Positions 62,243-64,000 of a stretch of 64,000 bases of DNA are shown here, one piece after another. The notes under the pieces are model-generated. The model was not told where the DNA came from and did no database searches. It saw only the letters and a program-made list of their open reading frames with translations. Source of the DNA: Clostridiales bacterium oral taxon 876 str. F0540 (GTDB lineage: Bacteria > Bacillota > Clostridia > Clostridiales > Clostridiaceae); NCBI GenBank assembly GCA_000466585.1, contig KE993464.1, positions 180,555 through 244,554 on the forward strand, read 5' to 3'. The stretch's first letter is position 1. Every line of letters starts with the position of its first letter. The position numbers were made by a program, and so were the translations under genes.

Positions 62243-63814
62243 ATGAGCAAAATAAATGCTGCCTACGAGATTGAAAGACTATTAAATTTTGCTTTAAAGC
62301 ATGACATGCTGGAAAAACTGGATATTATAACTTCCAGAAATGCACTTTTAGATTTGTTTAAGCTGGAGGAACCATATGCAGGAGAAGTTCAAGAGGAAGA
62401 ACTTGAAAATGCAATTGACATTTTAGATAGGCTTTTGGATTATTCCTATGAAATAGGTCTTATTGAAGCTAATACAATAACTTATAGAGACTTATTGGAT
62501 GCAAAGATTATGGGCCTTTTAATGCCTCGTCAGTCTGAGGTTGTTAAAAATTTTGATAAAACTATGAGAGAATCCGGAATAGAAAAGGCAACTGATGATT
62601 TTTATGCTTTATCACAGGCATCAAATTATATAAGAATGGATAGAATTCAAAAAAATCTTTATTGGCTTGCTGAAACAAGCTACGGAGCATTAGAAATAAC
62701 AGTTAATTTATCAAAACCTGAAAAGGATCCAAAAGAAATAGCAGCTTCTAAGCTTAAGCCTCAAGCTAATTACCCAAAATGTTTGCTTTGTATTGAAAAT
62801 GTAGGATATGCCGGGCATATAAACCACCCTGCAAGGCAGAATCACAGAGTAATACCGGTAACACTTGATAGTGAACAATGGTATCTTCAATACTCTCCAT
62901 ACGTTTACTATAATGAACACTGCATATTATTCAATGAAAAACATGTACCAATGAAAATTTTTGATAAAACCTTTGTAAGGCTATTTGATTTTGTTAATAA
63001 GTTTCCTCATTACTTCATTGGCTCAAATGCAGACTTGCCTATAGTAGGAGGTTCTATATTAAGTCATGATCATTTCCAAGGTGGAAGGCATGTATTCCCA
63101 ATGGAAACTGCTCCGGTAGAAATCAATTTTACAAATGACAGCTTTAAAGAAGTTAGGGCAGGTATAGTAAAGTGGCCTATGTCTGTTATAAGACTATCTT
63201 CAAAAAGCAGGGAAGCATTAATTAGTATGTCAATAGAAATCTTAAATAAATGGAGAGAATACAGCGATGAGTCTGTGTCCATACTTGCTTACTCAGAGGT
63301 AAATGGACAAAAGGTACCACATAATACTATAACTCCAATTGCTAGAAAAAATAGTAATGGAGAGTTTGAAATAGACTTGGTATTAAGAAATAACAGAACA
63401 AATAAAGAGCATCCTGATGGAATTTTCCATCCTCACAAGGAGCTTCATCATATAAAGAAAGAAAATATAGGTCTAATTGAGGTTATGGGACTGGCTGTGC
63501 TGCCTGGAAGGTTAAACAGCGAGCTTAAAGAAATTGAAGCTGTACTTCAAGGAGATAAAGAAAGACTAAAAGCAGCTGAAGAAAATAGCGGTGATTCTAT
63601 TAATAAACATACAGCTTGGATAAGAGAACTTATAGAGAAGTATGGAACAAATTATAATGAACAAAACGCTGCAGAAATAGTTAAAGAAGAAGTAGGTCAT
63701 AAATTCCTTCAAGTTCTTATGGATGCAGGAGTTTATAAAAGAAATGAAGAGGGTCAAGAGGCTTTTATAAGATTTATGGAGAAAATAGGATTTAAAAAAG
63801 TAGATAATAAGTAA
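62243..63814 (+). CDS. galT: UDP-glucose-hexose-1-phosphate uridylyltransferase (Firmicute type)
   Basis: 523 aa, the long GalT class of low-GC Gram-positives rather than the ~350-aa enterobacterial type. The nucleotidyl-transfer histidine region reads SILSHDHFQGGRH, with other landmarks HPARQNHRVIP and PHNTITPIARK. It exchanges UMP between UDP-glucose and galactose-1-phosphate. Ribosome site AAAGGAAGGA. galK starts 15 nt after the stop, so they form one transcript under the operator at 62186. Confidence 0.94.
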   Translation: MSKINAAYEIERLLNFALKHDMLEKLDIITSRNALLDLFKLEEPYAGEVQEEELENAIDILDRLLDYSYEIGLIEANTITYRDLLDAKIMGLLMPRQSEVVKNFDKTMRESGIEKATDDFYALSQASNYIRMDRIQKNLYWLAETSYGALEITVNLSKPEKDPKEIAASKLKPQANYPKCLLCIENVGYAGHINHPARQNHRVIPVTLDSEQWYLQYSPYVYYNEHCILFNEKHVPMKIFDKTFVRLFDFVNKFPHYFIGSNADLPIVGGSILSHDHFQGGRHVFPMETAPVEINFTNDSFKEVRAGIVKWPMSVIRLSSKSREALISMSIEILNKWREYSDESVSILAYSEVNGQKVPHNTITPIARKNSNGEFEIDLVLRNNRTNKEHPDGIFHPHKELHHIKKENIGLIEVMGLAVLPGRLNSELKEIEAVLQGDKERLKAAEENSGDSINKHTAWIRELIEKYGTNYNEQNAAEIVKEEVGHKFLQVLMDAGVYKRNEEGQEAFIRFMEKIGFKKVDNK

Positions 63815-63829
63815 GGAAAGGAGTTTATT

Positions 63830-64000
63830 ATGAATATTCAAGAATTAAAAGATGAGTTTAAAAAGCTTTACGGAGAAGGTGAAATAAGAGTTTTTCATTC
63901 ACCGGGAAGAGTAAATTTAATAGGTGAGCATATTGATTATAACGGAGGATATGTATTTCCATGTGCGCTTGAATTTGGTACCTATGGATTAGTTCGAGTA
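63830..64000 (+). CDS. galK: galactokinase, 5' part only
   Basis: 57 codons before the window ends. The start is ATG after AAAGGAG. The GHMP-kinase galactokinase signature VFHSPGRVNLIGEHIDYNGGYVFPCAL is visible at residues ~22-46, so substrate-binding residues are intact. It phosphorylates galactose and completes the regulator-galT-galK group. Confidence 0.95.
   Translation, partial: MNIQELKDEFKKLYGEGEIRVFHSPGRVNLIGEHIDYNGGYVFPCALEFGTYGLVRV

Overview
The window is low-GC, densely packed Firmicute DNA. It encodes PolC-type companion DnaE, WhiA, YvcK, RapZ, MurB, LexA-type control, a clostridial gene order (uvrC-PHP-murB-rapZ-yvcK-whiA ... dnaE-pfkA-pyk) and oxygen-sensitive radical-dehydratase-like enzymes. 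Together these point to an anaerobic spore-former of the Clostridium group. Nearly all genes lie on the + strand; the exceptions are a two-component block (43478-46244) and one deacetylase (52834-53718). No tRNA, rRNA or CRISPR array was seen.

Layout. 1-2.5 kb: the end of a GerS/LolA-like lipoprotein, alanine racemase and the MazEF (EndoAI/EndoA) toxin-antitoxin pair. 3-10 kb: a division and wall-remodelling block resembling that of Bacillus (YitT-family protein, FtsE, FtsX, an EnvC-like M23 hydrolase, CtpB protease, MinJ-like PDZ protein). 10-21 kb: excision repair (uvrB with a LexA box, uvrA, later uvrC), separated by an FHA-RodA/FtsW-PBP trio. 21-29 kb: PHP hydrolase, murB, hisC, rapZ-yvcK-whiA, a YtoI-like regulator and a Dabb protein. 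29-32 kb: a three-gene set like the double-cubane cluster protein system, behind a 30-bp perfect palindrome that overlaps its promoter.

32-39.3 kb is the outstanding part. One DNA polymerase III alpha gene (dnaE) is cut into four exons by three self-splicing-type introns. Removing them restores an uninterrupted frame of 1162 residues. Intron 1 (33275-33764) is an ORF-less group I intron lying between the codons of the two catalytic aspartates. Intron 2 (34585-36309) has group II hallmarks: a GTGCG start, a complete 34-nt domain V, domain VI with a bulged A eight nt from the 3' end, and plausible EBS1/EBS2 loops. It carries a LAGLIDADG endonuclease frame in place of the usual reverse transcriptase. 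Intron 3 (36564-38040) is a group I intron carrying a LAGLIDADG endonuclease of the same family as that in intron 2; its last codons form part of the ribozyme core.

39-64 kb: pfkA and pyk (separated by a ~265-bp imperfect palindrome), a decayed gene remnant, the minus-strand two-component pair with a DUF4342 protein, a capsule-type Wzz/tyrosine kinase/PHP phosphatase/galE set, a DUF1540 protein, an RlmD-like methyltransferase, a LysE exporter, two polysaccharide deacetylases, a creatininase-family amidase, a dipeptide epimerase, FtsH, HelD, and a Leloir operon (LacI-type regulator, galT, start of galK) with matching operators before the regulator and galT.

Intergenic DNA carries several families of palindromic repeats, described below. 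All functional statements rest on motifs read by eye; no database search was run.
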